From Erythrobacter sp. (GTDB taxonomy: Bacteria; Pseudomonadota; Alphaproteobacteria; Sphingomonadales; Sphingomonadaceae), in NCBI GenBank assembly GCA_002695185.1, contig NZOF01000047.1:1-8923 (forward strand): a stretch of 8,923 nt of DNA, in the 5' to 3' direction. Position numbers and translations under genes: made by a program. Shown piece after piece: positions 6,345 through 8,923 of this stretch. The notes under the pieces were generated by a model, which saw nothing but the letters and a program-made list of their open reading frames with translations, did not search any database and was not told the DNA's origin. The first letter of the stretch is position 1, and every line of letters begins with the position of its first letter.

Positions 6345-8087
6345 TCAGCGGAAGATTACGTCCGAAGCCTCGATTGAGACTTTGCGGCGTCCATTCCATT
6401 CATTGACCTTTGGTACGCCTACGACCGAGACCGTCCGGCCCCTTAGCTGGGCGATCTCGAAGGCAATCCCGTCATCCTCAGCTCGCCAGAAGACCACCTC
6501 GAGATCGCGCCGACCATTCAAAAGTCGCAAATGCCCTTTGCCAAAGGGCTTCACGTCATTGATCTCGAACCCCTCAAGGACGCAGCTTACCGACGGATTT
6601 CCTTGCCCTACAGGCTGCAGCAGGTCGAGCTCCGCAACCTGGGGCAGCTGGATCCTGTCCGCTGCCGCGATACAATCGACCGTCACCGGCTGCGCGTCCC
6701 ATTCGGCCCGCTCCGCCAGGAACGAGACGAACTCTTCCCAGCCCGAGGCAAGACAAGTCAGCCCGCATGCTACCGCGTGCCCGCCGCCCGCAACGAGCAA
6801 ACCTCGCGCTGCTGCCTCGATGACGTGGGAACCCAGATCGAACCCCGAAACAGATCGACCAGAGGCCTTGATCGTCTCGCCATCGCTTGCACCCACAAGA
6901 ACCGGCAAACCGAACCGCTCCTTAAGGCGCCCGGCCACGATCCCGATTATCCCAGGATGCCAGTTGGACGAATAGACGCAGATTATCCGCGCCCCGCCAT
7001 CGACCTGTTCCTGCGCCTGCACGCCGGCTTCCTCGAGTGCTTCCTGCTCTACGATCTGGCGTTCGGTATTGAGCCCGCCAAGTTCAGCCGCAAGTTCAGC
7101 CGCTTCTGACGCATCTTCGCAGAGCAGCAGCAGCACACCCTTGGCACCGCCCTTGAACCCTGACCCTTGACCAACACGGCCGCCTGCGTTGATCCTCGGC
7201 CCCAATGCAAAACCTATCCGGCCTGCCGTGATATCCTTGACCCCTGCAGCCTCCATCAATGCCTTGATGCCGGCACTGGGCTGTTTCTCCATCACCGCGA
7301 GGCCTGCCCATACAAGCAGGCGGGATGGGCCGACGAGAGGAACAACATCCGCTACCGTTGCAAGAGCCACCACATCGAGCAGTTCACGCAGATCCGGTTC
7401 GCGTTCAAAGGCGAAATAGCCATCAGACCGCAGCGTGCGCCGCGCCGCCACGCACAGCATGAATGCAACACCAGCAGCGCACAGCATGCCGAACCCAGAC
7501 CGGTCGTCCTCCCGGTGGGGATTTACGCAAGCATGAACCGCCGGAAGCGCTCCCTGCGGCTGATGATGATCGACAACGATTACATCGGTTTCCAGAGAGC
7601 CTAGCTCGCTTACCGCCGCGGTCCCGCAGTCGACAAAGATCACGAGGTCATAGCTGGCGGCCTTGCAGGCCTCGAGCGATTTCGCCGACGGCCCATACCC
7701 GTGTTCAATCCGATCAGGGATGAAGATGTCTGCTTTGTGCCCTGCCATCCGGCAAAACCGCACCATCACAGCCGTTGAAGCGGCCCCGTCGACATCATAA
7801 TCGCCGAAAACCAGAATGCTCTGCTTCTTCCGGATCGCTTCTGCCAATCGGACCGAGGCCAGATCCATGTCCGCAAGCTCATAAGGATCGGGCAGATCGC
7901 CAAGCGAAGGCTTCGTAAACGCCTCGAGATCATCAATCCCCCTTGTCTTGGCGATCTGGCTGAGAGCCAACCCCTCAGCTTCACCGCGAAGCCTGTATGA
8001 GCGGCCACGAAGCGAATGGCCTTCCAGTGTGCGCCCGAAAGGGGAGGGCATCCCCTTCCAGCTCGGAACGAGTTCAGCCACCGACAT
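6345..8087 (-). CDS. recJ: Single-stranded-DNA-specific exonuclease RecJ
   Basis: A 580-residue DHH-superfamily 5'-to-3' single-strand exonuclease (E. coli RecJ is 577). It acts in RecF-pathway recombination, mismatch and base-excision repair. Motifs in order: DYDVDG at 96-101, VDCGT at 152-156, the DHH triad 173-175, LATVADVVPL at 242-251, GPRINAGGR at 297-304 and following, then the DHHA1 region with ASGRS (408-412) and GGGHAVACG (434-442), GQGNP (494-498), and a C-terminal OB fold to residue 580. All expected metal ligands are visible, so it should be active. The ATG at 8087 overlaps the stop of the upstream T2SF gene as TAATG; GAGG (8098-8101 on this strand) lies ten bases before it, inside the upstream gene, which implies translational coupling. 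Finding recJ inside what looks like a pilus-type operon is unusual. The next gene follows after nine bases. Confidence 0.96.
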   Translation of the reverse strand: MSVAELVPSWKGMPSPFGRTLEGHSLRGRSYRLRGEAEGLALSQIAKTRGIDDLEAFTKPSLGDLPDPYELADMDLASVRLAEAIRKKQSILVFGDYDVDGAASTAVMVRFCRMAGHKADIFIPDRIEHGYGPSAKSLEACKAASYDLVIFVDCGTAAVSELGSLETDVIVVDHHQPQGALPAVHACVNPHREDDRSGFGMLCAAGVAFMLCVAARRTLRSDGYFAFEREPDLRELLDVVALATVADVVPLVGPSRLLVWAGLAVMEKQPSAGIKALMEAAGVKDITAGRIGFALGPRINAGGRVGQGSGFKGGAKGVLLLLCEDASEAAELAAELGGLNTERQIVEQEALEEAGVQAQEQVDGGARIICVYSSNWHPGIIGIVAGRLKERFGLPVLVGASDGETIKASGRSVSGFDLGSHVIEAAARGLLVAGGGHAVACGLTCLASGWEEFVSFLAERAEWDAQPVTVDCIAAADRIQLPQVAELDLLQPVGQGNPSVSCVLEGFEINDVKPFGKGHLRLLNGRRDLEVVFWRAEDDGIAFEIAQLRGRTVSVVGVPKVNEWNGRRKVSIEASDVIFR

Positions 8088-8923
8088 TATTTCATGACCT
8101 CGCTGACAAGCTGCAGCTGCGGAATGGTCGTCACGACCAGGATAATGAAGCCTGCAATCGACATCATCACAGCCGACGTCAGGTTCATGACCGGCGAGAT
8201 GACCTTCAGGCGCTGCAGATACATTGCCTTCGACTGCTCAGCGATGAAGTTCAGGTTATTCGCCATCTCTTCACGATCCGGCATCAGCAACAGTGCCGCA
8301 CGATCCGTGGTATGGAGTGTGGTCATATATTTGGGCCACTTCTCGCCGCGGCGGATCGCGGCCAACGCCCGCTTGAAATCCTCCCGCAAGGCGCCCGGCC
8401 GCGCGCTTTCATAACAGCTGTGAATGGCCTCGTTCATCGGCACGCCTGCATTGATCAAGAGCGCAAGGCGGTACAGGCCGATGAAGTTGTCCTGGCTGAT
8501 CACCACGTCACGCAGCAGCGGAATGTGAAGGATCAGATTGTCGATCTTGTCCGGCGCAATGCGCCGGCCGACCGTCGCAAGCCCGACCAGAAACATCAGG
8601 AAGGCGATGAGTGCCGATTGCACGATCAGGAAGTAGAAGCCGATATTCTCCCAAAGCGAATAATCCGCATCCGGGGCCATCTTCATGATCGGACTGTCGA
8701 ACATCTTGGGGACCACGACATACTGGTTCACCAGCAAAAGCCCCAAGGCACCAAACTGGTAGAGAAACGACTGCAGGATCGACATCATCGCGCCTTTTGA
8801 GGCTTCACCGATCATGCGCTCGAATTCCGCCGCTTCTCGCAGCGCCTTGGCCGTATCGCCAGCAGCAGACCCCGTCCTGATGAGAAGGCCTACAGATCCC
8901 GGAAAGTTGCGCGCATCATCGGC
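8087..8923 (-). CDS. Type II secretion/type IV pilus platform protein (T2SF family), N-terminus outside window
   Basis: The C-terminal 278 residues of a polytopic inner-membrane protein of the GspF/PilC/PilR family, the platform that works with an assembly ATPase to build a pilus or pseudopilus. The frame stays open to the window edge, so the start lies beyond 8923; an internal Met at 8815 is not the start. The first visible residues (LLIRTGSAAGDTAKALREAAEFER) are the tail of the first T2SF domain. A membrane segment around FGALGLLLVNQYVVV and another at FYFLIVQSALIAFLMFLVGLA follow, then the second T2SF domain (NFIGLYRLALLINAGVPMNEAI, with the family's L-aGvp-eAi signature), and a last membrane helix near the C-terminus (SIAGFIILVVTTIPQL). 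Family proteins have about 360-410 residues, so roughly a quarter to a third is missing. PilR of conjugative thin pili and PilC of type IV pili are both possible; the surroundings favour a mating-pilus setting. Its stop overlaps the recJ start. Confidence 0.88.
   Translation of the reverse strand, partial: ADDARNFPGSVGLLIRTGSAAGDTAKALREAAEFERMIGEASKGAMMSILQSFLYQFGALGLLLVNQYVVVPKMFDSPIMKMAPDADYSLWENIGFYFLIVQSALIAFLMFLVGLATVGRRIAPDKIDNLILHIPLLRDVVISQDNFIGLYRLALLINAGVPMNEAIHSCYESARPGALREDFKRALAAIRRGEKWPKYMTTLHTTDRAALLLMPDREEMANNLNFIAEQSKAMYLQRLKVISPVMNLTSAVMMSIAGFIILVVTTIPQLQLVSEVMK

Noticed and set aside
7997..8800. 267-codon open frame on the + strand opposite the T2SF gene
   Set aside because: The translation is His/Arg/Gln-rich with no recognisable domain, while the opposite strand encodes a clear T2SF protein.
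8813..8815. ATG as the start of the T2SF protein
   Set aside because: The frame continues to the window edge, and the upstream residues match the tail of the first T2SF domain.

Overview
The window looks like an accessory, probably plasmid or integrative-element, segment of an alphaproteobacterium. Base composition is GC-rich (roughly 60% by eye). The TonB-family protein has the SxxxH membrane motif and a two-cysteine C-terminal domain of a kind I associate with Sphingomonadales. Both the host group and the mobile setting are inferences; no integrase, relaxase, origin or tRNA is visible.

Left part (1-5546, all + strand). The window opens inside a DNA polymerase III alpha subunit gene (dnaE) whose N-terminal PHP region lies upstream. 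Nine bases after its stop comes an unrecognised 245-residue protein, probably co-transcribed and translationally coupled. A short gap with a plausible sigma-70-like promoter leads to an exported DsbA-family thioredoxin-fold protein with a CGFC active site, closed by a strong intrinsic terminator. A single-strand DNA-binding protein gene (ssb) follows, with a terminator of its own. A ~190-base intergenic stretch then precedes a small stand-alone PilZ-type protein.

Right part (5583-8923, all - strand). A tight operon is read right to left: the C-terminal part of a type II secretion/type IV pilus inner-membrane platform protein (T2SF family), then recJ (its ATG overlaps the T2SF stop as TAATG), then a TonB-family protein nine bases further on. 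The two blocks converge on a 36-base gap containing a small GC hairpin.

Taken together, the window mixes three DNA-replication/repair proteins (DnaE, SSB, RecJ) with envelope or pilus proteins (T2SF platform, TonB-like, DsbA-like, PilZ). That mix would fit a large self-transmissible element that carries its own DNA-processing enzymes beside a type IV pilus-type mating apparatus. The window alone cannot prove this. The most unusual points are the recJ gene lodged inside a pilus-type operon, the extra-replisome character of the gene set, and the unknown protein coupled to dnaE.
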